Shown piece by piece: positions 20,257-33,200 of a stretch of 48,437 nt of DNA (positions within the stretch are counted from its first letter, which is position 1; each line of letters begins with the position of its first letter). The position numbers and the translations under genes were made by a program. Source of the stretch: Aureobasidium sp. EXF-3400 (Eukaryota > Ascomycota > Dothideomycetes > Dothideales > Saccotheciaceae); contig SWBL01000369.1 of NCBI GenBank assembly GCA_024195585.1, forward strand, positions 1 through 48,437. The letters run 5' to 3'. The notes beneath the pieces were generated by a model. That model did not search any database, had not been told where the DNA came from, and worked only from the letters and a program-made list of their open reading frames with translations.

Positions 20257-21277
20257 ATGCTCGCGCTCCGTCTTCCGCTCCGCTTAGCTGCCCGCGCCTC
20301 CCCCTCGAATGCGCGTCTCGCAACTCCCATAGTCGCATCTTCCTTATCTGCAACCAAGGCATACAGCACCAAGACCGATGACTCTACCACAACAAAGAAG
20401 GCCGCTACTTCAAAGAAGGCCACCACCCCAAAGAAGGCCACTCCCGCTAAGAGGACCAAGAAGGCTGCCGCTCCAATCTCCAAGAAGGCTCAAAAGGAGG
20501 CCGCCGCAAAGGCTGCCTACAAGCTCCTGACCCCAGAGGAGAAGGCTGAAATCAGCGCAAACGCAAAGGAAGCAAAGAAGAAGGAAGAGATCAAGCTTCT
20601 CAAAGCCCAAGCTCTTTCTCCTCCCAGTTACAGACAGCTCAACATCTGGTCTGTCTACGTCAAGGAGAAATCCACCGCCAAAACAGACATCGGCCGTGTG
20701 TCCGAATACATCAAGGTTCTGGCCCAAGAATTCAAGAACATCGACTCGCGCGAGAGAGAACACTACAACCACCTCGTCAACGAACACAACGCAAAGTCTC
20801 TGCGCGAGTTCCAGGAATGGCTGAACGCCCACACCCCTGCTCAGATCAAGGAAGCCAATGCCGCCCGTCGCCGCTTGCGCAAACAGCTCGCCGACAAGAA
20901 GTCACAATATGCCGCCATCAAGGACGAGCGTAGCGTCAAGCAGCCATCTAGCGCATACTTCCAATACCACAGAGAACGCGTCGCTTCTGGCGATTTCCGT
21001 GGCGTCAACACAGCCACTGCCTCCAAGGACATTGCCGCCGAATACAAGGCTCTCTCTGCCAGCGAGAAGAAGGTTCGTCTCGACTTTTCTTTCGCATCCT
21101 TTAAACAACTTTACTGACAAGACCGACTCGCAGACATATGATGACCTTTCTGCCAAGGACGTGGAGAGATACCGCAAAGAGCACCTCGAAGTCTATGGTT
21201 ACGAGTCGCCTGTATCGGCTAGAGCCATCAAGGACAGCTTGGCCAAGGCAGAGGCCGGCATTGAGCCTACCGCATAA
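20257..21277 (+). CDS. Mitochondrial HMG-box DNA-binding protein (Abf2/mtHMG-like)
   Basis: Likely packages and maintains mitochondrial DNA in nucleoids. Exons 20257-21072 and 21134-21277, with a 61-bp intron (21073-21133), give 319 aa. The N-terminus MLALRLPLRLAARASPSNAR is Arg-rich and free of acidic residues, a good matrix-targeting presequence ending near AYSTK. An Ala/Lys/Thr-rich linker with repeated AAT(S/P)KKA units follows. There are two HMG boxes: a divergent one around residues 125-195 (PPSYRQLNIWSVYVKEK) and a second around 225-295 (KQPSSAYFQYHRERV, then YKALSASEKK joined to TYDDLSAKDVERYRKEH). The intron splits the last helix of box 2. The start was chosen for the presequence; the frame is open further upstream without a better ATG. 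Its promoter abuts the RIPped element and the repeat cluster. Confidence 0.88.
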
Positions 21278-22185
21278 TTCTCATGATTTTCCATGTGTTT
21301 GTCACCCCTTGTTTGGATAGAACCCCCCATCTCCAGTGATTTCGTCGTTTCTTGTCGATATCAGCTGAAACCCCTCATGTTTCATATTCCTTTTCTCAAA
21401 CATCCTTTGTTCTGGTCTTGTCAGGTCTGGTTAGGTCGTATCAAGAGGCGCCATGGCTGGTGGGCTAGGAATCTCATGGAATCAATGGACGGATCGGTCA
21501 GGAAGGAAACGAGGGGAAATGGTCTCCTTTATATTTATGGATGTGTGTTGGCTGTGATACCTCTATTGTACAGCAAAACGTCTTGTGTTGCGTTTCCAGC
21601 TTTCTGTTTCTGCTTTTTGTCCCTTTTGATCACCGTAGATTGGTCTTGTACATTGCGTTTACGATGGAGACGTTAAATCGATGCTTTGATGCATGGATGA
21701 TAATGCTTATGCCCTCAAATTTGATGCTGATGCAAACAATAGACGCCATACCGATGCTGATGCAAATGCAAACGCAAATGCAAATACCCATGCTGATGCT
21801 GTAGTCTCCCTTCTCGTATCCTCCATCTCTTGCACAATCCTCAGCCAGTAACCCAGCACTATCTTCTCTCCTCAGTGTAGCTATTGCTTCCTCGTGATCT
21901 ACTTCCATAACATAGATATACTTTCTTCTCATCGTGCAGTCATGCTGCCACCTTCTTTGACACCTGTGTTGCGTTTGCACAACAACCTTTGACTGTATCG
22001 CTGTTAGCAAAGAAATGATCACACACAAGAGAACGTCGACATACCTGTCCATTCTGCTTTTCGTGTGTACGACAAAGTCGCGATGATAATCTATATCGAC
22101 TTCCTACTCGTGAAGATGCCTTGACGCTAAAGGCTCTTCATACTCTTGCTGTTGATGTGACATGAAACACACGCACCAAGCAACC
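21278..22185. other. Convergent intergenic region with a low-complexity tract
   Basis: About 900 bases between convergent genes. At roughly 21,725-21,800 there is a short low-complexity run built from GATGCTGATGC and GCAAATGCAAA units, probably slippage-derived. The other open frames are short. It should contain the 3' UTRs of both flanking genes. Confidence 0.5.
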
Positions 22186-24498
22186 TCATCTGTCAGGCAC
22201 ATAATATGGCTGATGATTGCTACCCCTAAAGAACCTTTGTGGGGATGGCGCGCCAAACGATGATGCCGCCTGACCAACAGAAGGTGCTCTCTCCTGAACT
22301 GGCATCGGCTGTACTGCAGCTGGTGCACCATGCACTGGACGGGGCACTGCCTGCATTGCCACTGTTTGCGATCTCATCTGAGGATACGCTGGTTGGCCGA
22401 ATGCAGGCTGATGACGTGCAGGTCTAGTTTGCAGGGGAGGGCCAGGAGGAGGAGGTGGTGGTCTCACATTCACTTCCATTCTGTCGGTGTTACCATGATA
22501 TGGATCCAATGTAGGATATCCAGCATAGGGGTCTTCACGGGAAGGAATGGGGTAGTCCTCTGGCCTGACCCCCTCAACGCGATCGTGGGTACCGCCATAG
22601 CTGTATGACTGCTGGCGGTGGCCTTGCGGTCCAGCTTGTGCTCCAGCGAAGATCACATCATCGTCAGCACCTGGTCTGTACACATTGCGATGCTGTACCT
22701 CTCTTGGAGCAGCAATTTGTGCACGTGGCTCAGGAGGGCGGAATCCAAACTCTGGAGGCCCTGCGTAGGAGAGTCTATCTCCATACGCTCCTCTTGAAGC
22801 GGGAGAGGAAGTCAGATCAACGACCGGTGCTCCAAGTGTCGGGTACATAGGTCGCCTCTCGAGCCGATCCCACATAGGAAGATCGCTAGGAGGACGACTC
22901 ACGCTGACAGGTGGTGGTGCTCTCGAGGTCAGGACATTTTGGGCTGTAGGATGGCCGTGAATGACCGGAGCTTGGTGGTACCCGGATGCAGGCAAGGTGC
23001 CACTGTTAGGCCACGCACCAGGCATGCTGCGCTGAGGACATGCCTCCTTCTCGGGCTCTGGACTCGATGATATCTAGGTTTGAAGTTATATGGCCTATTC
23101 AAACAATATGACACAAAGGAAAATGGATGGACTTACCCGTACATACTCAACCCCTTCTGAGACAACCTTGCGCGGGACATTACCTCGTTGATCAAGAGGA
23201 ACAGAGATCTGGCCACCATGCCCATGAGGCGTGGGAGCCTGACCACGCTGCTGTTGCAGACGAGCGTTTTGCCAGCGGGTTTGGATCGCAGTGGGCAATG
23301 CTCTACCAGCCGCGCGTCCCACGGAAGTGACAGCATCACGTATTTTCTCGCCAACTCCGACGTTGAGATCTTTGGGAGCCAAAGTCTGCTGCAAAATCTC
23401 CAAGCTGGTGTCACTGCCGTCATCTCCAGCGACAGTGCTACTGGTGTCGCTATCAGCATCGTCTAGCTCGTCATCGTCATCAATGACAATAGTCTCTCGC
23501 AGGATCTCTTCGAAACCCTCGGTATCGTTGTCGTTCTCTCCACGCCATTCAATCAGCTTTGCCAGTGAAAAGGGCTCGACGATTTGGCGAGCTTCCTTCC
23601 AGCTGACTATTCTGAGCAGCTTGTCGTAATCGGTGTATGTGTGCCTGATACGAGCTATCGTGGCCAGCTGTACCTGTCTAGAAAGCGAAAGATCTGCTGC
23701 ATTACCTACAGTTGTAGTACCCTGAACCCAGTTGATTAGTGTATTCGATACGAAACGATCCAAAAGTACGAACCTGTTCCCATGCGCGCTTGTAAATTTC
23801 TTCGAGGTCGTCTTCAGGTATCTTTGGAAAGAGCTCACGAATGTACTCTTTAACTTTAGTACTCTGCTCTGTCGATCGGTTGTTGGCGTTGAGCTCGAGG
23901 CGAGGAGCAAAACGCGCAATTGTTCGTTCAAAGCGGGAGGTAGTATCAAACCCGGTATCGCGTATTAACTTGCCATTGACCTCGCGGTAGCCCAGGAAGT
24001 TACAGGCCTGGTCGAAGATGTCGGAGCGGAAATGATAACCAACGCGGTGTACGTGGTGGGTGAGTCTTTGAGGGTCTGCGGGTCCAGAGCGTCTTGTGCC
24101 AGCCTGAGTATGTGGTCAGAAAAAGAGCTGGGAGGAGGAGGAGGATGTGCTTTGTGAGCAGAGTCCAGCGTGAGATGAAAGTACGCACGGAGACAACAGC
24201 TACATCGACGCCTAGTTGTCTTGATTTTTCTTTACAACGTTCGGCTAGATCGGCGTAGCCAACAGGAAGGAAGGTGTAGCCTTCTTTGGGCCTTGCGGAG
24301 CCTTGAATGTCCTGAGTGGAGATGGTTCAGTAAGAGAGCTTGACGAGGTGGGCGATAATGACAGACGTGAAGTTTGAGCTTTTTCTTCCTGGTCACGACA
24401 GATTCAAGCTGGACTTTGTAGTTCTTCTTGCGTCTGTCGCGAATCTTGGACACAGAGCTCTGCCCCACTGAAGGAGCTCGTGAACCTGCGCGCACCAT
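22186..24498 (-). CDS. DUF2293-domain protein with proline-rich tail
   Basis: Fungal family of unknown function. Five exons (24498-24367, 24311-24189, 24103-23774, 23721-23137, 23073-22186) and introns of 55, 85, 52 and 63 bp give 685 aa. The basic N-terminus (SKIRDRRKKNYKVQLESVVT) and the stretch GYTFLPVGYADLAERC are typical of DUF2293 proteins. The DUF2293 core runs from VKEYIRELFPKIPEDDLEEI through KRAWEQ, joined across intron 3 to GTTTVGNAADLSLSRQVQLA, then ARIRHTYTDYDKLL. An acidic stretch follows (DDDDELDDADSD). The last 300 residues are Pro/Gly/Gln/Tyr-rich, including PPPPPPGPP, and probably disordered. No catalytic motif or membrane segment was seen. The basic ends and disorder would fit a nuclear protein (inference). 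All splice junctions restore family-conserved sequence, so the model is strong. Confidence 0.87.
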
Positions 24499-25275
24499 TG
24501 TGTGTGAAATTTCAAGGAAAACAGAAAAACGCTCCCCTTGGGAAGAATACTGTGATCAGTGGATAGAGTGGCAAAGCGTCTGTAGGACAGCGAGTCCAAA
24601 CAAGCGCGTAAGTGTTGTTGTCGTATGAGAAGCTTCACAACTGCTAGCTGACCAGGCGGCAGCGGCAGCTAAAATCCGGCAGGCGACACTGAATGCACCT
24701 TCCGTGGAAAGATGCGCAGAGGACAGCAATTACGAATTGCTCGGTCAAGAAACAAGCCGGCTTGGAATCGAAAGCGCTCACTACCCTATACGCACGCGAA
24801 GACGTGAGACAACTGGAACCTACGACTGGCAGCGACGGTGTCTACGATCCCACAGTATACCTCACAGCAGAGTGCAAGATGTCCAGTGATTTATGTGTGA
24901 AGTAGAAAGGAGGAAGCTGACATGACGACTTTGTCGGTCAGGCGTTGGTCAAACAAGGCAAAACCACCAACCCCGCCAAGTACGTAGCCTCACCACGGCA
25001 ATGATAAGATTGGCCATGATGTTTTCCATCAAGGTGACATGCAGATTGGCAACGGTAATTCGAGATGCATTTCAATTGTCAGATATTTTTTTGCAAGGGT
25101 CTCAATACATCGTGTCTTCATTTATGTGCTTCCTTGATCAATTATTGCTACAGTGTTTGATAGTCAAATGGCAGTCCAACCCAGCAAGACTGCTTCCCAA
25201 ATTTGACCTCAAATTACAGATGGACCTGACTGAATGCACAACTTCTATAATTCACTTAGCCACCTCTTCAAATGA
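24499..25275. other. Intergenic region between tandem minus-strand genes
   Basis: These 777 bases contain the DUF2293 gene promoter and the 3' region of the EF-hand gene. The half near 25,050-25,250 is AT-richer and looks like 3' UTR. Small open frames show no recognisable product. Confidence 0.45.
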
Positions 25276-25952
25276 TCAGTGACCATGGCGGCGGAACTTT
25301 TGTGGAATGTTGGCTTCAACAATCTCCATGCGGTCGAGCTTTGCCTGGCGTTCTGCTTCTTGCTCCATGATGTCGTGCTTGCGGAAGTGCGCAATATCTT
25401 CGGGGTGCGTCAAGTCTTCTTCGGTTGTGTCGTCTCCGTGGTATTTCTCGAAGTGGTGAATCTCGTACTCATACTCGTCGTCGCCGTGGTGGCCAGGGCC
25501 GTAGCCAAAGTCGGGTAGCTTGATGCCGTGAGCATCAGCGACAAGGAACTCGGCGAATGAGATAGTGCCACTTCTGTCTTTGTCAAAGAGATCCAGAACT
25601 TTGCGCACGACTTCCTCCTTCTTCTCGGCAGGCAGCTCCTTTGTGCTTTCGTCCTTCAGACCGTAGGTCTTGCGAATGTCGTCAGGGGTCCATGTGCCAC
25701 TGCTGTCGTAGTCGTGGAGGTTGAAGAATGAACCGGCATCGAACGAGTTGATATGATGCTCCTCTGACCAGACGTCAGTGATGTTGGCGCACTGAGAAGA
25801 TTCGACGACTCACCAGCCATGTGCCGCGTTGCCCAATCTGCGTCAGCGGGTATAGGGGCTTGTTCGTGGCCACCGCCATGAGCTGAGACCTTTAGGGCGC
25901 TGAGGAAGACCACAGCAAGCCCCAGCAATGATGTTGAGCGTAGATTAAACAT
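25276..25952 (-). CDS. Secretory-pathway EF-hand protein, Ssp120/nucleobindin-like
   Basis: Calcium-binding lumenal protein; yeast Ssp120 associates with ER-Golgi cargo receptors. Exons 25952-25814 and 25763-25276, with a 50-bp intron (25764-25813), encode 208 aa. A signal peptide is clear (MFNLRSTSLLGLAVVFLSAL, cleavage near SAHGG). The sequence around DWATRHMAEEHHINSFDAG spans the splice site and is family-typical. Two EF-hand loops are visible, DYDSSGTWTPDD and DKDRSGTISFAE. A His/Asp/Glu-rich segment with HHGDDEYEYEIHH and a basic end (KFRRHGH) follow. It is divergent from the sphingoid kinase gene, 444 bp between start codons. Confidence 0.88.
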
Positions 25953-26396
25953 GTCGAAAAGTTGTCAATTGGTCAAATTACGTGCAATCGCCAGAAGTTC
26001 AACAAGACTTCTGAGAATAAGGCTGGCTGCTAAGCTCCAGGAAACACGGAGCTGGTGCCGAAATTCGCTACGTCACTTCGAGTTTTCGGGAAAGGTGTTT
26101 GCGACAGACTACATGTCCAGAATGGTGCTTTACTTCCAAGATGATGGATTGTCTCGTAGTTCACATTTTCTGTTGATACAGAGATACGAGATAGGCCGGC
26201 TCTGTAGACCCAGCGCATCCGTACGTAAGTTTGGGATCAAGGAGAGAGAGCCAAGCGTGATGAATACGCGTCCGGCTCTTGACGGAAATAAATCAAGGGT
26301 CCTTCTTCCGAGGCAACAGAGACACAACTTTATTCTCTCCCTCCACCTGTCGCTGTTGCTGTTATTGTTTAGCTGCTGTTCGAGAGGTACTGTACC
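25953..26396. promoter_or_regulatory. Shared divergent promoter, EF-hand / LCB kinase genes
   Basis: These 444 bases separate two divergent start codons. A CT-rich tract (about 26,300-26,390) precedes the kinase start, as in many fungal promoters. A plus-strand frame at 25951-26511 crosses the region but resembles nothing and overlaps the kinase start in another frame. Confidence 0.5.
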
Positions 26397-28047
26397 ATGT
26401 CGGAGAGGTCGCTGTCTGCCGATAATCCATTCGTTGACCCGTCCCTCCACGAGACTCCATCGGCACTGCAGGGCGAGGCCACACTTTTTGTCAGCGAAGA
26501 TGCGTCACTAACCCTTGGAGCTGATGCAACTATTATTCTGGGTATGTCGCATGCCTTGCCCGCGCTCGAATACTCTTGCTCATTGTTCACAGATGACCGC
26601 TTCGTACATAGAGAGGCTGCCAATTGTTGTGGATTACTGCCAACCAGTACGTTCATTCTGCCACCAAACACGTCCTGCTTACCTAACCCAAACTTCAGGA
26701 TCCAAGACGACTCATTCCATTCCTTATTACAACATCCTTGACGCTTCGCTGGAAGGTCTTGAGTTGACTATTCAACATGCTCTGCCAACCTCCAAGAACT
26801 CGTGTCGCCCATCTACGATATCCTACACGCTTATCGATAAAACATCCATCAATGCCGCCAAGCCATGGCTAGCCAAATTACTCGACATGGCCTACGGAAA
26901 CTCGCAGAGGTACAAGAGGATTAAAGTCTTGGTCAATCCTTTTGGTGGCCAAGGAGCTGCCCGCAAGTTGTTCACCAGCGAAGTCGAGCCTCTGTTTAAA
27001 GCTGCTGGATGTCTCGTAGATACACAAGAAACGACACACTCTGGACACGCCATTGAAATCGCTCGCCAACTCGACGTGGACGCCTACGACGTCGTAGCAT
27101 GTGCTTCTGGCGATGGTCTACCTCATGAAGTCTTCAATGGCCTCGCCCAGCAACCAAAGCCGAGGCGGGCTCTGCGGAAAATTGCCGTCGTTCAACTCCC
27201 TTGCGGAACAGGCAATGCCATGTCTATTAACCTCAATGGCACCAATTCACCCTCTCTTGCTGCTCTTGCCATTGTGAAAGGCATGCGCACACCGCTGGAT
27301 CTTATGGCCATTACCCAAGGAGAGAAGATGTATTGGAGTTTCCTGAGTCAGGCCGTGGGTATCATTGCCGATTGCGACTTGGGTACCGAGAACATGAGAT
27401 GGATGGGCAGTGCTCGTTTCACAGTCGGCATCTTGATCAGACTCTTAGGAAAGACTGTATACCCAGCCGAGCTCGCCGTCAAGGTTGACATTGACGACAA
27501 GGAGGCCATCAAAGCTGCATACAGGGACTCGAGAGACCAAAGTCAGGACATCTCTGGCAAAAGAGAGTGGGAAGCACATCAAGACTTGGACGGTGACAAG
27601 GATGATTCGCTTCCTGCCCTTCGATATGGCACCGTACTTCAAGACGTGCCATCGGACTGGGAAAAGTCGTCCAAGCCTACGCTAGGCAACTTCTACTGTG
27701 GCAACATGGCGTACATGTCTGCTGATACCCCATTCTTTGCCGCTGCTCTACCTTCCGATAATCATATCGACATGGTCGACGTCGACGGAACTATCCCGCG
27801 CCATAAAGCAATCGAGATGATTACAGGAGTCGAGAAAAACAAGACGTTCGATATGGATGTGGTCAACTATCGCAAGGTCAGTGCTTATCGTATTAGCCCC
27901 AAGTTGAGGGCAGGTCAAAAGACTGGATACATCAGCATAGACGGAGAAAGGGTGCCTTTTGAGCCCTTTCAAGTGGAAGTAGTTGGAGGGCTGGGAACAG
28001 TGCTGAGCCGCAACGGAGCAGTATATGAGTTCGAAGGCCCAAAGTGA
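26397..28047 (+). CDS. LCB5: Sphingoid long-chain base kinase (Lcb4/Lcb5-like)
   Basis: Phosphorylates dihydrosphingosine/phytosphingosine to their 1-phosphates, controlling sphingolipid signalling and breakdown; acts at membranes. Exons 26397-26541, 26593-26646 and 26699-28047, with introns of 51 and 52 bp, encode 515 aa. The conserved CCGLLPT segment lies just before the second splice site, which restores THSIPYYNIL. The DAGK-type catalytic domain shows the nucleotide-binding VNPFGGQGAA (about residue 145) and the signature ASGDGLPHEVFNG (about 202), then LPCGTGNAMS. The C-terminal lobe contains GNFYCGNMAYMSADTPFF and ends in IDGERVPFEPFQVEV. The first intron is in-frame and stop-free. The ATG at 26397 (MSERSLSADNPFVD) gives a normal-length N-terminus. 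The choice between the names LCB4 and LCB5 is arbitrary for a single fungal ortholog. Confidence 0.93.
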
Positions 28048-28338
28048 GGTTGATGGGGCAGGCGTTCTTTGAGTTTGTGTTTACTGCATTTTCATGATAC
28101 CCCTTGGGCGGTTAGTATAGACATTTCTTTTCTACTCTGGATAAACACATTGCAATTTCACATATCCATCCACACGAATTGCCATTCTTTGAGGCCTGTT
28201 TAAGAGCATATATACATAAAGCCTTGGCATTGCAGCTCCACCCCGCATGCTTTGGAAGTCGGTGATTCTTTTTTCGACGAGCACCTTTCCATAGCATTGA
28301 ACAAGCCAGAGATACTTCCATCCACAAAAGTTGCAGCA

Positions 28339-29277
<939 letters not shown>

Positions 29278-29808
29278 AAACACGATATTACGAATGCACG
29301 ACCTTATCGGCCGAGTGGCTACACTCACTCTCCGTCTATGGCTTCCAGCGTACATAAACTATCGCCAACAACGAGCATATACAATATACGCTTGTAGCGA
29401 TCGTCTGGAATTTATCTGGTGCAGACAACATAAACGCTGGTCTCGGACATGCTACAGCTACACAGCGCGATATCACTTTGATCATAGAGACAAGACGGAA
29501 CGACTGGTTCACTGTAGAGAAAAATAGCTTCAGGAGACAGGTATGCTATGCTTCCTAGTCGAGAATCCTCCAGTCACGAATACCAGAACACTAAACGCCT
29601 TTCAGACCTTGTCTTTGGCAGTTCCCAATCCCAAGTTCTCCCTTGTTCTTCCAATCCGAATCAATCGTGGAGGTCCAATCTGCCTAGGTATCAGACCAAC
29701 CGTCTCCTTCAAGATGTCAATACATCGATGGTCTCCTGATAAATTATCGAGAACTGCAGTAGTAGGTTTACCATTCTCACAGTGTTCCCGGGTAGACCAG
29801 TGCGTTTT
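29278..29808. other. Convergent 3' region
   Basis: These 531 bases between convergent genes carry the 3' UTRs of Trm8 and the tail-anchored protein. Short plus-strand frames (for example at 29543-29839) have no recognisable product. No repeat or RNA structure was seen. Confidence 0.5.
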
Positions 29809-30246
29809 TCACCAAGCCTTTGCCGCCATGACGATTTGAAAGATCGCAGCAGCCATCAGCAAAACACTCAAGATCATTATGAGAATCCAGTAAATCATCG
29901 TCGCACGAGTCAATTTGGCTTTTTCGGTCATTGGTTCTGCATCCTGCACTGTGTCGTCCGGCAGATCCATACGGCTTTGTTGCATATCGTACTGCGTTGC
30001 CGACAGATTTCTTTCGAGAGTGTTTGGCTGGTCACCGACTGCTTCCAGCGACGATGCAGACGCGATCCTGTCACGGTTTTTCTCGTGTTTGGTGATGGTT
30101 TCGGGTCGAGCATGTGCCTCGCTGAGTGCTTTCTTAGCTTTGTCTGGTGTTTGTCTAGCTTCGACAGCCGCGTTGTTGATATCGTGTTCTGGTGGGATAA
30201 TGGTCGATGATGGAGATGTCGCGTTGTTTGGCAGAGTGGAAGCCAT
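29809..30246 (-). CDS. Small tail-anchored membrane protein, function unknown
   Basis: A single-exon frame of 145 aa starting MASTLPNNATSPSST. The first 110 residues are hydrophilic, rich in Ala, Glu, Asp and Lys, with helix-prone stretches (EARQTPDKAKKALSEAHARP, RIASASSLEAVGDQPNTLE). A single hydrophobic segment close to the C-terminus (IYWILIMILSVLLMAAAIF, about residues 117-142), followed by only a few residues ending KAW, predicts a tail anchor with the bulk facing the cytosol. No family was recognised. An in-frame ATG at 30444 would add 66 residues without a clear feature. It could be a lineage-restricted membrane adaptor; the function is unknown. Confidence 0.6.
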   Translation of the reverse strand: MASTLPNNATSPSSTIIPPEHDINNAAVEARQTPDKAKKALSEAHARPETITKHEKNRDRIASASSLEAVGDQPNTLERNLSATQYDMQQSRMDLPDDTVQDAEPMTEKAKLTRATMIYWILIMILSVLLMAAAIFQIVMAAKAW

Positions 30247-33200
30247 TGAAGAAATTGGCACAGTCTGGTCCCTATCGAACGGTATAGTGATAAGATTGAG
30301 GACAGGAAAGAGATGAATATCTTGATGAACGATACACGTATGGGGTTGGGTGTTTTGAAGAACGGATAGGAGAACAAAGTATCTGTGGTCGCAGGGAAGT
30401 AACTCCATTCTCCTTTGGAGCTTCTCAAAAGGCAAGCACGACACGCCAACCTACTTCGACTTCGATGGAAACAATCTGTTTTTCCATCGCGGAGTCTTCC
30501 TTTCCCTCAATACACGGACAGTGTTACTTTTGCTGATGAAAACCACAAATTTCTGGCATATATATACACAGACTTACTGGCATCATAGCACGACACACGT
30601 CCATTTGATCAGAGAGCAGTGAACACGCCTTTTGGTTGTCATAATCTTACAGACACTTACGGTAGGGCCAAACTTGCCATGCCTTGACTCAGCATAGCAG
30701 GATCTCAGTCATCTCTCTTCCGCCTTGTCTGCTAATTACAGTCAAATCACCTCTCCGAGCATACTTCGCTTTGACATGCACCACACGTGGAGCTCCGAAG
30801 AATTCTCTGATGCCGGCTTTGCCTCCAAATATCAACGTCGATTTGAAAGAGCCGGCCTGCCTCTCCACTTGTCCTGAGATTGTTTCTCCCTATCGTCCTC
30901 CTTGATGCGAACCCGAGGTGAACCTGTCACTCAGTGAAATATCCGGCAGTTCAAGCATGACAAAGTGATATGTCCGGTTGAGCATGGTGGAAGCCTCGAA
31001 GGCCTGGAGTTCATGCTCGCAGACTGGAACACGACGGGAAACAGCAACAGCCATGGAGCCGTACTCCGTGCGCACTGTCAACATCCAGAGTCATGAATAT
31101 CACGACCACGAGGTGTCGAGTCAGAAGAGACAATAACTGAAATCCAGCGTGCAAGTGGACTGTTTCACGGATAGCAACTTTTTCTTCAAGGACCGAGACA
31201 GCTTCACAACGCTCATTTGACTGAGACGACTCAAGCATCGTTCAAAGAGCCTCATCATCAACCGAGACAGGAATGATATCCGATGTCGAGTCTGTTTGTT
31301 GAGATTGAGAAAGACTGTACCAAGGATAACAAAAACTTCTTTGGAGCGGCAATCCTGATTCTGCAATCCCAAATCAAGTAAACCATGAGAGCAGTATAGA
31401 ACGCCACTCGGTAGTATACAAGCATTGGCCTTGATAATCAGGATGTACATCTGACTGACAAGACTCTCAAGCCTCAAGGTTAAAGATCGCAAATAGCTCA
31501 GGAACTCTCCCGCCGTCAAGCGCACGTGGGTCTCGCAAACTCCATTCAACATCCTATAATCACAACGTCAGACTAAGAACGGACGACGACTTATGCTTAT
31601 CGCACGAGTCTAAAGCCTCCAAAGTCTGGCAGCAAAGCACGAAAAGCATATTCTTGCCCATTTTGGCTTTTCCAACCATGTGTCATGACATGTCGAACAT
31701 GATGAAGCCACAAGCGAACATGCTGCTGCTCGGAATACGAAGTACCTCGCCAAGCCAAGACCTCTGTATAACTGTTCTATCGAAAATACAAGACATTACA
31801 CTGGTTAGCGGACAAGTTCTCAGACATTCGGTAGGGATTACCTTTTACTCTCTGTCCATGAACATCATGATTATCCGCGGATTCGGGAAAGTGGAGAGTA
31901 TGATCGGGATAGTCATATGGCCTTCTGTCCGACTGTCCAAGAGTGCTGTGAAAGAAGACGGTACAGTGTCCTTCGAACCAGGTACGGCTCCCAACGGCCG
32001 CCGCAATGCGTATCTGGGTACCTGCATCCGCCAGCAAGCACACTCCACTACTCTAGACAAAGGCACAGAACTCTGGGGTACAAGCCAGAAAGTTGTGTGG
32101 GAAAAGGCTAGTGCTGCGAACCTTTTTTCTCGGGGCTACTGTACAGTCATTCTGGTTTGCTTCTTCCCGTCCTTGATCATGCAAGTCATAGGCGTTTTAT
32201 GGAGTAGATCGAGGCAACCAAGGTGTGGCAGCGAAAAAACCGCCCTGCATGTACGCCCATCCAAGATTCCGTCCGAGTCCGCGCAAAGCAAAAAGTAGTT
32301 CGTCATGGAGTGGATCTTTGCTCATCCTTTTGCCCTGTGACATCTGTCATGTCAGCTGAGCATGCCTTACGAGCAGGTATCGATATGGCATGATAATCCG
32401 TTCGTTACACCACACGGCTGACTGTTGAAGAGGTCGTATCGTCAATCGTATTGTGCTCAGTCTCGAACACAACAGTCACAACGAGAATGGGGTTTGGTTC
32501 TTTTCTCTCGCGCGAGAGTCGATTATGCAAAGCAGGATCGAAAAAAGCCATCGATAGACCAAAAGAACTTCCCAAAGCGGTATATCGAAGAAAACGGTTT
32601 TGTACCTCTAGGCTGATACAAACGTTGGAGTCGCCATGCACACAGGCGCAACCTGTCGTCCAGATATGGATAGAAGCAAAGACGGGAGCGGGCCGTTGAG
32701 TCTATTCGATCCTCTCTTTTACGGCCCTTTGGGCATCTTCACCATACACCACAGAATTTAGACCTGAAACAAGCGTGTCGTTTTTTCTTGCCCTGGGCTT
32801 GCCGGCCCTTGATATCTTTTACTTGAAGCTTCGCTACCGGGAGATCGAGCGATAGAGAAGCGAATGGGCTGGGCTTGGAGAATGACATGTGTGGAGGGCT
32901 TTGCAGGCCGAGCGCTTGTTCTGCTCTGGTGATGCTTACATGGGCTTTTTGTCAATAGATCGTGGTCCGAAGCGTTTGCAGGAGGGACGTCCCATGCTGC
33001 TCTAGTCATGGGATCAGATCCCGTCGTGTAGAAGCCCTCTTTTCGGGATGTTGAACATGATCATCGAGAAAGAGCAATTGTCCAGACCCCTCTGCTATCC
33101 GGCAGCTCTGTACCCGCTGTGGATAGGGATGAGCAGAGCAATCAGGGCCCGTATCAAACGGCTTCGTCTGTTATCCACCTGCTGTATGCGTGACACGTCA

